Positions 8,540-16,492 of a stretch of DNA of 64,000 nt are shown in pieces. The position numbers and the translations under genes were made by a program. Positions within the stretch are counted from its first letter, which is position 1, and every line of letters starts with the position of its first letter. The DNA is from Streptomyces geranii (GTDB lineage Bacteria > Actinomycetota > Actinomycetes > Streptomycetales > Streptomycetaceae), in NCBI RefSeq assembly GCF_002954775.1, contig NZ_KZ672952.1, positions 500,883 through 564,882 on the forward strand. Direction: 5' to 3'. A model generated the notes under the pieces. The model searched no databases. It had not been told where the DNA came from and was given only the letters and a program-made list of their open reading frames with translations.

Positions 8540-10186
8540 ATGAGCACCACCGAGTCCCCACAGACGGCGGAAGCGCCGGACACCACGACGAGCCAGGCCA
8601 CGAAGGAGACCCTGGAGGACTACACCCTCCGCTTCGCTCCCCGCAGTTACCGCCGCTGGACCCCGATGGTCGTGGCCACCACGGCACTCGGCGGTATCGC
8701 GTACATGGCCGACTTCTCCATCGGCGCGGGCATCGGCCTGGCCCACGGCACCGGCAACGCGCTCGTCGCAATCGCGGTCGCCGCCGTCGTCATCTTCGTC
8801 ACCGGCTTCCCGCTCGCCTACTACGGCGCCCGCTACAACATCGACCTCGACCTGATCACCCGCGGCTCCGGCTTCGGCTACTACGGCTCGGTCCTCACCA
8901 GCGTCATCTTCGCCAGCTTCACCTTCATCTTCTTCGCCCTCGAAGGCTCGATCATGGCCCAGGGCCTCAAACTGGGCCTCGGCCTGCCGCTCTGGCTGGG
9001 CTACGCGATCTCCACGCTGATGGTCATCCCGCTGGTGATCTACGGCATGAAGGCGCTCAGCAAGCTCCAGGTGTGGACCACCCCGGTCTGGCTGGTGCTG
9101 ATGGTCGCCCCGCTGGTCTATCTGATCGCCACCGACCCGGGCACCGTCGACCGCTTCCTCTCCTACGCCGGCACCGACGGCGAGGGCGGCGTCAACACCG
9201 CCTCCGTACTGCTCGGTGCGGGCGTGTGTCTGTCGCTGATCGCGCAGATCGGCGAGCAGATCGACTACCTGCGTTTCATGCCGCCCAAGACCGAGGCGAA
9301 CAAGCGCAGTTGGTGGACCGCCGTGATCATGGCCGGTCCCGGCTGGGTCGTGCTCGGCGCTCTCAAGCAGGCCATCGGTGTCTTCCTCGCCGTCTACATC
9401 CTCGCCAAGGTCGGCCCCTCCGTCGCGCCCGAGCCGATCCAGCAGTTCAAGGGCGCCTTCGACGCGATGATGCCGTCCTGGCTCGTGCTCCCGCTGGCCG
9501 TGGCGCTCGTCGTGATCAGCCAGATCAAGATCAACGTGACGAACGCGTACTCGGGCTCCCTGGCGTGGACGAACTCCTTCACCCGGGTCACCAAGCACTA
9601 CCCGGGCCGGATGGTCTTCGTCCTGGTCAACCTGGGCTTCGCGCTCGCGCTGATGGAGGCCGACATGTTCAGCTTCCTCAACGACATCCTCGGCTTCTAC
9701 TCGAACTGCGCCATCGCCTGGGTCGTCACGGTCGCCACCGACATCGGCATCAACAAGTACGTACTGAAGCTGTCGCCGCTCCAGCCCGAGTTCCGCCGGG
9801 GCATGCTCCACGCGGTCAACCCGGTGGGTGTGGTCGCCTTCCTCGCCGCATCCGGCCTCTCCATCGCCATGTACTTCCACGCCCTCGGTGACACCCTCCA
9901 GCCGTACTCCCCCGTGGCCGCCGCCGTCATCGCCTTCGTCCTCACCCCGCTGATGGCGATCGTCACCAAGGGCAGGTACTACCTGCGCCGCACCGACGAC
10001 GGCATCGACGAGCCGCTCCTCGACGCCGACGGCAACCCCAGCGCGACGACGTACGACTGCCATGTCTGCCACCAGCCCTACGAGCGCCCCGACCTGGCGG
10101 CCTGCCACACGCACGACGCGCTGGTCTGCTCGCTCTGCCTGAGCACGGACAAGGTCGGCGACCACGTGCTGCCCGCAACCGTCTGA
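8540..10186 (+). CDS. NCS1-family nucleobase permease with C-terminal Cys/His tail
   Basis: A 548-residue transporter of the cytosine/purine/allantoin/hydantoin NCS1 family with about 12 membrane helices. The first helix region (TALGGIAYMADFSIGAG) and the ISQIKINVTNAYSGSLAW segment support the call. CGGAGGA precedes the ATG. The last 45 residues are unusual: C507-x2-C510, C522-H523, C530-x2-C533 with nearby histidines. They look like a small cytoplasmic zinc-binding module. The substrate cannot be told from sequence. Transcription is probably linked to the upstream GntR gene. The spacer between the two genes is a long pyrimidine-rich run. Confidence 0.85.
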   Translation: MSTTESPQTAEAPDTTTSQATKETLEDYTLRFAPRSYRRWTPMVVATTALGGIAYMADFSIGAGIGLAHGTGNALVAIAVAAVVIFVTGFPLAYYGARYNIDLDLITRGSGFGYYGSVLTSVIFASFTFIFFALEGSIMAQGLKLGLGLPLWLGYAISTLMVIPLVIYGMKALSKLQVWTTPVWLVLMVAPLVYLIATDPGTVDRFLSYAGTDGEGGVNTASVLLGAGVCLSLIAQIGEQIDYLRFMPPKTEANKRSWWTAVIMAGPGWVVLGALKQAIGVFLAVYILAKVGPSVAPEPIQQFKGAFDAMMPSWLVLPLAVALVVISQIKINVTNAYSGSLAWTNSFTRVTKHYPGRMVFVLVNLGFALALMEADMFSFLNDILGFYSNCAIAWVVTVATDIGINKYVLKLSPLQPEFRRGMLHAVNPVGVVAFLAASGLSIAMYFHALGDTLQPYSPVAAAVIAFVLTPLMAIVTKGRYYLRRTDDGIDEPLLDADGNPSATTYDCHVCHQPYERPDLAACHTHDALVCSLCLSTDKVGDHVLPATV

Positions 10187-10210
10187 CCTCGCCCGGGAGA
10201 CCCTCCGCGG

Positions 10211-10450
10211 TCACGTGGCCGGGTCGGCCACCGGATACGGCACGAAGGCGCTGCTGTTCGAGTCGATCCGCAACGGTCGGCCGAGCGGCGGCGCCGCGCG
10301 CTGGGGGCAGTCGAGGCGTTCGCAGACCCGGCAGCCCATACCGATGGGGGTGGCAGCCGACGTACTGCTCAGGTCGAGGCCGTCGGAGTACACGAGCCGG
10401 TGGGCGTGCCGGATCTCGCAGCCGAGGCCGATGGCGAAGGTCTTGCCGGA
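10211..10450 (-). pseudogene. ScfR/RamB-type regulator, C-terminal relic
   Basis: The minus strand encodes the terminal domain of the short-chain fatty acyl regulator family (XRE plus DUF2083). GLGCEIRHAHRLVYSDGLDL and the zinc-like GCRVCERLDCPQR motif, then FVPYPV, are recognisable. The helix-turn-helix and about 400 preceding residues are missing. The reading homology stops near 10450, where malate synthase sequence begins on the other strand. RamB-type regulators control glyoxylate genes, so the relic and its neighbour were probably a divergent regulator/target pair. Confidence 0.75.
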
Positions 10451-10979
10451 GCGTGCGGCGGAGGACGGTTACGACGGGTCCTGGGTGGCCCGTCCGGCGC
10501 TCGTGCCCGTGTGCCGTGAGGTCTTCGAGGCGGTGCTCGGCGAGCGGCCCCATCAGCTCGACCGTACGCGGGAGGACGTGGAGGTGACCGCGGCGGACCT
10601 GCTGTCGGTGCGCCGGGTGAGCGGTCCGCCCACGCCGGAGGGGCTGCGTACCAACATCGCGGTCGCCGTCCGCTACTTCGACGCCTGGCTGGGCGGGCGG
10701 GGTGCCGTCGCGCTGGACGGGCTGATGGAGGACGCTGCGACCGCCGAGATCGCCCGCGTGCAGATCTGGCAGTGGCTGCGCCACCGTGTCGTCGACCGGG
10801 AGACGGTGCTGGCGGTGCTCGACGCGCAACTCGCCGCCCTGGGTGCCGAGCATCCGTGGGCGGCCCTCGCCGAGGTGCGCGCGCTGTTCGAACGTACCGC
10901 CCTGGCCCAGGAGTTGCCGCTGTTCACCCCGAACGCGTACGCGCGTCACCTCGTCCGGCACACGGAGGTCACGTCATGA
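10450..10979 (+). pseudogene. aceB: Malate synthase A, C-terminal relic
   Basis: This is the last ~175 codons of a malate synthase of about 530 residues. DGYDGSWVARPALVPV, NIAVAVRYFDAWLGG and LMEDAATAEIARVQIWQW are characteristic. The N-terminal two thirds, with most of the active site, are absent. No start codon with a ribosome site lies at the junction, so no functional enzyme is expected. Its stop overlaps the ATG of the following hydroxybutyryl-CoA dehydrogenase relic (ATGA), which shows the original operon order. Confidence 0.85.
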
Positions 10980-11092
10980 GCGGGGGCATCGAGCGCGTCG
11001 GTGTGGTCGGCGGCGGGCAGATGGGGGCCGGGAGCGGAAGGGGCGAGAGCTGTGCTTCCTCCCGTCCCCGGCGTTTGGCGAGCGTGCCGTAG
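10976..11092 (+). pseudogene. 3-hydroxybutyryl-CoA dehydrogenase, N-terminal relic
   Basis: The first 19 codons read MSGGIERVGVVGGGQMGAG, the NAD-binding start of the 3-hydroxyacyl-CoA dehydrogenase family. After about 11032 the frame runs into unrelated sequence and stops at 11092. The remainder of the gene (about 270 codons) is gone. The break fuses its start to the region upstream of the metE leader. Confidence 0.75.
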
Positions 11093-11109
11093 GCTGGCCC
11101 GTGCAGCTG

Positions 11110-11305
11110 GTTCGCCCCGTCCGCCAGGCGGGATGCGTCGTAAGAGGGAACCCGGTGGGAATCCGGGACTGCCCCGCAGCGGTGAGCGAGAACGACCGCC
11201 GTCATACGCACTGGATCCGGTGAACAGGGTCTGGGAAGCGACGGCCAGTAGGTGTCCTCCGCAGTCCATGGAGGGCGTGCTCGCGAGTCCGAAGACCTGC
11301 CCGTT
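11110..11305 (+). promoter_or_regulatory. Cobalamin riboswitch in the metE leader
   Basis: Core elements of the cobalamin aptamer appear in order. GAGGGAACCCGGTGGGAATC, then GGGACTGCCCCGCAGCGGTG, starts near 11144. GGGAAGCGACGGCCAGTAGG lies at 11233-11252, and CGCGAGTCCGAAGACCTGCC at 11282-11301. It lies about 180 bases upstream of the metE start. When cobalamin is plentiful it is expected to shut off the B12-independent synthase so that MetH is used. Confidence 0.9.
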
Positions 11306-11484
11306 GCCCGTGCGCGAACCATTCGCGCGCGGAGATCCCGGTGACCTCGTGGGCGGGTCGGCGTACATATCGGACGGACGACCGCGCTGTGCCGCGCGAG
11401 GTCGGGTCCCGTCCGGTTCGTCACCCCTTCGCGTTCGCGTCCCGTCCCGGGATCCCAGGGAGATATCTCGCGAAGGAGATTTCC

Positions 11485-13803
11485 GTGACAGCGAAGTCCG
11501 CAGCCGCGGCAGCACGGTCCACCGTGTACGGCTACCCCCGTCAGGGCCCGAACCGGGAACTGAAGAAGGCCATCGAGGGCTACTGGAAGGGCCGTTCCGG
11601 CGCCGACGCCCTCCGCACCACCGCGGCCGAACTGCGCGCCGCCAACTGGCGAAATCTCGCCGACGCCGGTATCGACGAGGTCCCGACCGGCGACTTCTCG
11701 TACTACGACCACGTCCTGGACACCAGCGTCATGGTCGGCGCGATCCCCGAGCGCCACCGCATCGCCGTCGAATCCGACGCGCTGGACGGCTACTTCGCGA
11801 TGGCGCGCGGTACGCAGGACGTGGCGCCACTGGAGATGACCAAGTGGTTCGACACCAACTACCACTACCTCGTACCGGAGTTGGGCCCGGACACGGTCTT
11901 CACGACCGACTCGACCAAGCAGGTCGGTGAGCTGAAGGAGGCGCTCGCCCTCGGGCTCAGCGCCCGTCCGGTGCTGGTCGGTCCGGTCACCTACCTGCTG
12001 CTCGCCAAGCCGGCCCCCGGTGTGGCCGCCGACTTCGAGCCGCTCACCCTGCTCGACCGGCTGCTCCCCGTGTACGCCGAGGTCCTCGCCGATCTGCGGG
12101 CGGCGGGCGCCGAATGGGTCCAGCTCGACGAGCCGGCCCTGGTCCAGGACCGCACCCCGGCCGAGCTGAACGCCGCCACCCGCGCCTACCGCGACCTCGG
12201 CGTGCTCACCGACCGGCCGAAGCTGCTGGTCGCGTCCTACTTCGACCGGCTCGGCGACGCCCTGCCCGTCCTCGCGAAGGCGCCCGTCGACGGCCTCGCG
12301 CTGGACTTCACGGACGCCGCTGCCGCCAACCTCGACGCGCTCGCCGCCGTGGGCGGACTGCCCGGCAAGCGGCTGGTCGCGGGCGTCGTCAACGGCCGCA
12401 ACATCTGGGTCAACGACCTGGAGAAGTCCCTCGCCACCCTCGGCACCCTGCTCGGCCTGGCCGACCGGGTCGACGTGTCGGCGTCCTGCTCGCTGCTGCA
12501 CGTGCCGCTGGACACAGCCCTGGAGCGGGACATCGAGCCGCAGATCCTGCGCTGGCTGGCCTTCGCCCAGCAGAAGACGGCCGAGATCGTCACCCTCGGC
12601 AAGGGGCTCACCCTCGGCACCGACGCGATCACCGGCGAACTGGCCGCCAACCGCGCCGGCCTGGCCGCGCGGGCCACCTCGCCGATCACCAAGGACCCGG
12701 CCGTACGGGACCGGGCCGCCGCCGTCACGGGCGCCGACGCCCGCCGCTCGCAGTCCTACGGCGAACGGACCGTCGCCCAACGCGCCCACCTGGGCCTGCC
12801 GTTGCTGCCGACCACCACGATCGGCTCCTTCCCGCAGACCGCCGAACTGCGCACCGCCCGAGCCGACTTGAGGACGGGCCGGATCGAAACGGCCGGCTAC
12901 GAGGAGCGCATCAGGACGGAGATCGGCGAGGTGATCTCCTTCCAGGAGAAGACCGGCATCGACGTCCTCGTGCACGGCGAGCCCGAACGCAACGACATGG
13001 TCCAGTACTTCGCCGAACAGCTGACGGGCTACCTCGCCACGCAGCACGGCTGGGTGCAGTCCTACGGCACCCGATACGTCCGCCCGCCGATCCTGGCCGG
13101 CGACATCTCCCGCCCCGAGCCGATGACGGTCCGCTGGACGACCTACGCCCAGTCCCTCACCTCACGCCCGGTCAAGGGCATGCTCACCGGGCCGGTCACC
13201 ATGCTCGCCTGGTCCTTCGTGCGCGACGACCAGCCGCTCGGCGACACCGCCCGCCAGGTCGCCCTCGCCCTGCGCGACGAGGTCAACGACCTTGAGGCGG
13301 CCGGGACTTCGGTCATCCAGGTCGACGAACCCGCGCTGCGCGAGACGCTCCCGCTGCGGGCAGCCGACCACCCGGCCTATCTGGCCTGGGCCACCGAGGC
13401 GTTCCGGCTCAGCACCGGCGGTGTCCGGCCGGACACCCAGATCCACACGCACATGTGCTACGCCGAGTTCGGTGACATCGTCCAGGCCATCGACGACCTC
13501 GACGCCGACGTCATCAGCCTCGAAGCCACCCGCTCCCACATGCAGGTGGCCCGCGAACTCGCCTCGCACGGCTATCCGCGTGAGGCCGGACCCGGGGTGT
13601 ACGACATCCACTCCCCGCGCGTCCCGAGCACCGAGGAGGCCGCGGAACTGCTCCGTACCGGCCTCAAGGCCATTCCCGCCGAGCGCCTCTGGGTCAACCC
13701 CGACTGCGGACTGAAGACCCGCGGCTGGCCCGAGACCCGCGCCTCGCTGGAGAACCTGGTCGCCGCCGCCCGCACGGTCCGTGCGGAAATCTCCGCGTCC
13801 TGA
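11485..13803 (+). CDS. metE: Cobalamin-independent methionine synthase
   Basis: A 772-residue MetE that transfers a methyl group from methyltetrahydropteroyl-triglutamate to homocysteine. It is a double TIM-barrel protein of normal length. The N-terminal [20 protein letters not shown] and [16 protein letters not shown] are typical. The C-terminal zinc site is visible in HTHMCYAEF and [11 protein letters not shown]. The start is the GTG preceded by AAGGAG at six bases, not an upstream in-frame ATG that lies in the leader. It is preceded by a cobalamin riboswitch and followed by a strong hairpin. It appears intact although relics flank it on both sides. Confidence 0.96.
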   Translation: MTAKSAAAAARSTVYGYPRQGPNRELKKAIEGYWKGRSGADALRTTAAELRAANWRNLADAGIDEVPTGDFSYYDHVLDTSVMVGAIPERHRIAVESDALDGYFAMARGTQDVAPLEMTKWFDTNYHYLVPELGPDTVFTTDSTKQVGELKEALALGLSARPVLVGPVTYLLLAKPAPGVAADFEPLTLLDRLLPVYAEVLADLRAAGAEWVQLDEPALVQDRTPAELNAATRAYRDLGVLTDRPKLLVASYFDRLGDALPVLAKAPVDGLALDFTDAAAANLDALAAVGGLPGKRLVAGVVNGRNIWVNDLEKSLATLGTLLGLADRVDVSASCSLLHVPLDTALERDIEPQILRWLAFAQQKTAEIVTLGKGLTLGTDAITGELAANRAGLAARATSPITKDPAVRDRAAAVTGADARRSQSYGERTVAQRAHLGLPLLPTTTIGSFPQTAELRTARADLRTGRIETAGYEERIRTEIGEVISFQEKTGIDVLVHGEPERNDMVQYFAEQLTGYLATQHGWVQSYGTRYVRPPILAGDISRPEPMTVRWTTYAQSLTSRPVKGMLTGPVTMLAWSFVRDDQPLGDTARQVALALRDEVNDLEAAGTSVIQVDEPALRETLPLRAADHPAYLAWATEAFRLSTGGVRPDTQIHTHMCYAEFGDIVQAIDDLDADVISLEATRSHMQVARELASHGYPREAGPGVYDIHSPRVPSTEEAAELLRTGLKAIPAERLWVNPDCGLKTRGWPETRASLENLVAAARTVRAEISAS

Positions 13804-13818
13804 CGCCAGCGCCCCACC

Positions 13819-13857
13819 GGCCGGGGGAGGATCCCTTCTCGGGGTCCTCCCCCGGCC
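13819..13857 (+). terminator. Hairpin terminator after metE
   Basis: Thirteen-base perfect arms (GGCCGGGGGAGGA and TCCTCCCCCGGCC) surround a 13-base loop 15 bases after the metE stop. There is no T-tract, as is usual for Streptomyces terminators. Confidence 0.75.
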
Positions 13858-13882
13858 CCGGCATCGCGGAAGGCGGGACCAC

Positions 13883-14200
13883 ATGGCTCTCGGAATCCCC
13901 AGCACCAGGACAGACAGCGCACTGTCCATTCGCGACCTCCTCGCCCTCGGGGGCCGCTCCTGCTCATCCGAGTTCGCCGTGGCCCTCGGCTGCGAACTCC
14001 GGCAAGCCCACCGGCTCGTCTACGCCGAGGACATCGCCCTGGACGATCCCCGTGCCGCCACCCCGATCGGCCTGGGCTGCCGGATCTGCGAACGCCGCGA
14101 CTGCGCCCAGCGCGCCAGACCTCCGGCCGGGGGCCGGCCGACCATCGACCCGGACAGGCGTACGTATGTGCCGTACCCGGTGGAGACCCGCACCCCGTGA
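13883..14200 (+). pseudogene. Second ScfR/RamB-type regulator tail
   Basis: An open frame of 105 codons. From about codon 30 it encodes the same C-terminal domain as the relic at 10.2 kb: [33 protein letters not shown] and YVPYPV. The first ~28 codons do not resemble the family. The helix-turn-helix part is missing, so it is most likely a truncated regulator, although a short expressed zinc-binding protein cannot be excluded. It points away from metE, as does the first tail, and the two differ enough to be paralogues. Confidence 0.65.
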
Positions 14201-14216
14201 CCGCGCCGGGGGCGGT

Positions 14217-14447
14217 TCAGGAGCCGGGCTCCCGGCGGTGGTGCGGTGGCGGGACGGCGACGAGGGTCTCCAGGTCGCGCAGTAACTGTTCGGTCCGTTT
14301 GACCTGCTGGGCGAGCACTCGTACGCGTGCGCTCTGGCCGCCGATCTGACGGCGGCTGGCGATCAGCTGTTCGTACTCCCGCACGGTCAGGGCGACCGCC
14401 TCGTGGCCGCCCAGGGTGATCCGGCGCGGCTGGGGTCCTCCGGCCAC
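14217..14447 (-). CDS. Small conserved-type hypothetical protein
   Basis: A 76-residue protein that starts at a GTG with a strong GGAGGAG site. It has a short beta/alpha start (RRITLGGHEAVALTVREYEQ) followed by a helical, Arg/Gln-rich segment (about residues 30-62) likely to form a coiled coil. The beginning loosely resembles small antitoxin or DNA-binding folds, but no toxin partner is adjacent. It lies between an ScfR tail and the terminator of the cobalt transporter operon. Function unknown. Confidence 0.6.
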   Translation of the reverse strand: MAGGPQPRRITLGGHEAVALTVREYEQLIASRRQIGGQSARVRVLAQQVKRTEQLLRDLETLVAVPPPHHRREPGS

Positions 14448-14478
14448 TCGGTTCTCCTCCGCTCCTCACCCGGGTGAA

Positions 14479-14518
14479 CGCGACAGGGCCCCCGGACGGT
14501 TCCGTGGGCCCTGTCGCG
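14479..14518 (-). terminator. Hairpin terminator after cbtA
   Basis: Perfect 13-base arms (CGCGACAGGGCCC and GGGCCCTGTCGCG) around a 14-base loop, 15 bases beyond the cbtA stop codon. Confidence 0.75.
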
Positions 14519-14532
14519 TGTGGCGGGTCAGG

Positions 14533-15291
14533 TCAGCTGGGTGCGCCGACCGGTTGGGCCGCGGTGGCCGTCGCGGGCCTGGGGTTGAACAGCCGGTCGG
14601 CGAGTTCGCCGAACACCAGGCCGAACGTGCCCCACAGGGTGAGCTGGATGGCCAGGGCGGAGACCCGGAAGCGCCACAGCACGGTGGCCGGGAAGTCGCT
14701 CGGCACCTCGTTGATGACGGGCAGGAAGGCGTACGCCAGCCCGATCGCGAGGGCGAAGGCGGCCAGCGCGGCAAGGGTGGCGTACCAGTTGCCCAGCTTC
14801 GGGGCGAGCCGCTTGCCGAGGATGGTGGCGGCGACCGCGAGCAGGACGCCGAGCAGCATCATCAGCACGTAGAGGGTGGTGCGCTTGCCAATGGTGTCGC
14901 CGTTGCCGACCGCCGGCGGGTTGGCCGGGTACTTGAGGAACGGCACGAGGTACACGACGACCAGGGCGCTGCCGGACAGCAGCAGCGCGGTGGCGCGCGG
15001 GGTGAAGCGGCCGACGCGGCCGAGCGCGTAGCAGTAGACGAGGGCGGCGATACCGCCGAAGGCGACCCCGTAGAGCAGGACACCGGTGGCGAGGCCCGCG
15101 GTGGACTGGAGACTGCGGGAGACGAGTTCGACCTCGTGCTCGTGGGCGGGGGCGTGAGCCGCCTCGAAGCCGATCGCCTTGTCGACGTTCGGTTCGCCGA
15201 GGAAGTAGGCGACGATCAGGGCGAGCACGCCGGCGCCGAGGCCGGCGAGCATGCCCCGCACGAGCAGATTTCTTACCGTTGCGGAGTTCAT
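14533..15291 (-). CDS. cbtA: CbtA cobalt transporter subunit
   Basis: A 252-residue integral membrane protein with about six transmembrane segments. It fits the CbtA family, predicted cobalt importers of bacteria that make cobalamin. A histidine-rich loop, AAHAPAHEHEVE, follows helix 1 and may bind metal. The ATG lies 20 bases downstream of the cbtB stop. The pair sits behind a cobalamin riboswitch, which is the usual setting for CbtAB. A hairpin terminates transcription after it. Confidence 0.88.
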   Translation of the reverse strand: MNSATVRNLLVRGMLAGLGAGVLALIVAYFLGEPNVDKAIGFEAAHAPAHEHEVELVSRSLQSTAGLATGVLLYGVAFGGIAALVYCYALGRVGRFTPRATALLLSGSALVVVYLVPFLKYPANPPAVGNGDTIGKRTTLYVLMMLLGVLLAVAATILGKRLAPKLGNWYATLAALAAFALAIGLAYAFLPVINEVPSDFPATVLWRFRVSALAIQLTLWGTFGLVFGELADRLFNPRPATATAAQPVGAPS

Positions 15292-15311
15292 GGGGTGTGC
15301 GACGTCCTTCG

Positions 15312-15533
15312 TCAGTGGCAGGGGAAGCCAAGGAGGTGGCGGGCGTCGTGCACCCACTCGTGGACTTCCTCGCCCGAGACGACGGAGGTGGCGCCCTGCT
15401 CAGCGCCGACGAAGTACAGCAGGATGAGCATCAGGACGCCGAAGAAGACCGCCCAGGGGGCGATGTCCTTGAGCGGCAGTTTTGCCGGAATGACGGGGGT
15501 GGTGGCGGTCGGCGGTGCGACATGCTGCGCCAT
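15312..15533 (-). CDS. cbtB: CbtB cobalt transporter subunit
   Basis: A 73-residue protein with one membrane helix (PWAVFFGVLMLILLYFVGAE). Its tail, HEWVHDARHLLGFPCH, has the conserved histidines of the CbtB metal-binding end. The length is typical for CbtB. GAGGAGG lies upstream of the ATG. It is the first gene of cbtBA and directly follows the riboswitch. Confidence 0.9.
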   Translation of the reverse strand: MAQHVAPPTATTPVIPAKLPLKDIAPWAVFFGVLMLILLYFVGAEQGATSVVSGEEVHEWVHDARHLLGFPCH

Positions 15534-15579
15534 GGCAGGGCCTCCTCTGGGAGTTCGCGTCCCATCTCGGTGGTGCACT

Positions 15580-15705
15580 GGACGACGGCCACGGGTCTGA
15601 CTCACGGGATACCCCCTAGGGGTGTCCCGTACACAGTGGCGCGACCGTGCCGGTTTCTCACCGGCTTCCGTCTCGCCGTCGTCGATATCGGACCGACGGT
15701 ACAGC
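15580..15705 (-). promoter_or_regulatory. Cobalamin riboswitch in the cbtBA leader
   Basis: On the minus strand the order is GGAAGCCGGTGAGAAACCGG, CACGGTCGCGCCACTGTG, a stem with ACCCCTAGGGGGT, then GAGTCAGACCCGTGG. This is a compact cobalamin aptamer. It lies directly before cbtB and should lower cobalt uptake when cobalamin is abundant. Confidence 0.9.
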
Positions 15706-15975
15706 CTGTCGCGTTCATGGCCAATACCCGATGCCACCTGGCGAGATGCGTCCCGCCCGCCAGGTGGCACGGTCGGTGGGGCGCGTGGGTCAGCGGTGAC
15801 GGAACTCGGGCTGCCCCTCAGGCGTCGATGCCGTGGACGGAGAGCCTGCCGAAGCGCCCCCGGAAGTAGGCCAGGGGCATTCGGGCGTGTCCGGCAGCAG
15901 CGGGGCACTCAGGTCGCCGCTGTCGCAGCGAAGACCGGCGAACGACGATCCTCGGCGGGCGAAGCGAGCGGAGAG
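15706..15975. other. Decayed region without intact gene
   Basis: No supportable gene. A minus-strand frame ends in MPLAYFRGRFGRLSVHGIDA (15828-15887) and could be another gene tail, but I cannot assign it. On the far side of the GntR relic, 16400-16454 holds a plus-strand tail ending in GEALADWLRSREQS, also unassigned. Confidence 0.4.
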
Positions 15976-16215
15976 GGTAGGCCATCGGGCAGATCCTGAC
16001 CGAGGCGGGGTCGCGGCCGAACTCGGCGATCCGGGCCTTCTGCTCGGCGTAGTGACCCCGCGCCACCTCGATCCCCGGGTCGCCGGTGAAGACCAACTCG
16101 GCCCAACGGGCGGCGAAGTCGCGCCCATGCCCGGACCAGCCCGCCTGGAGCACGACCGGTCGGCCCTGCAGGGAGCGGGGGACGGTCAGTGGACTCCGTA
16201 CGTCGAAGTGCGGGC
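15976..16215 (-). pseudogene. Luciferase-like (NtaA/SnaA-type) flavin monooxygenase relic
   Basis: An internal piece of about 80 codons. HFDVRSPLTVPRSLQGRPVV, LQAGWSGHGRDFAARWAELV and the start of a following helix (AEQKARIAEFGRDPASVRIC) match FMN-dependent monooxygenases of the NtaA/SnaA/DszA group. Both ends of the gene are missing. The right end meets an opposite-strand GntR relic near 16210. Confidence 0.72.
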
Positions 16216-16395
16216 CGTGGCGGCGCTGAAGGAGCTGGAGGGCGTCGCGGAATCCCTCACGGCCACGCCGCCCGGCCCCGACCTGATCGACGCCAACTGG
16301 CGGTTCCACCACATCGTCAACACGTCCGCCGGGGTGCCGCACCTCCTCCCGCTGCTGCGGCAGGCGGTGCGGCTGATCCCGTCGAACTTCCTGGC
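16206..16395 (+). pseudogene. GntR-family FCD-domain relic
   Basis: About 60 codons of an FCD ligand domain are visible: DLIDANWRFHHIVNTSAG, then PHLLPLLRQAVRLIPSNFL. The helix-turn-helix domain and the C-terminal end are missing. Together with the monooxygenase relic on the opposite strand it marks a lost divergent regulator/enzyme pair. Confidence 0.68.
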
Positions 16396-16492
16396 ATGTC
16401 CTCGGGGCAGGCGAGGCCCTGGCGGACTGGCTGCGCTCGCGCGAGCAGAGCTGAACCCCCTCAGTCAGTTCGCCACTCGACCGCTGAGCCAC

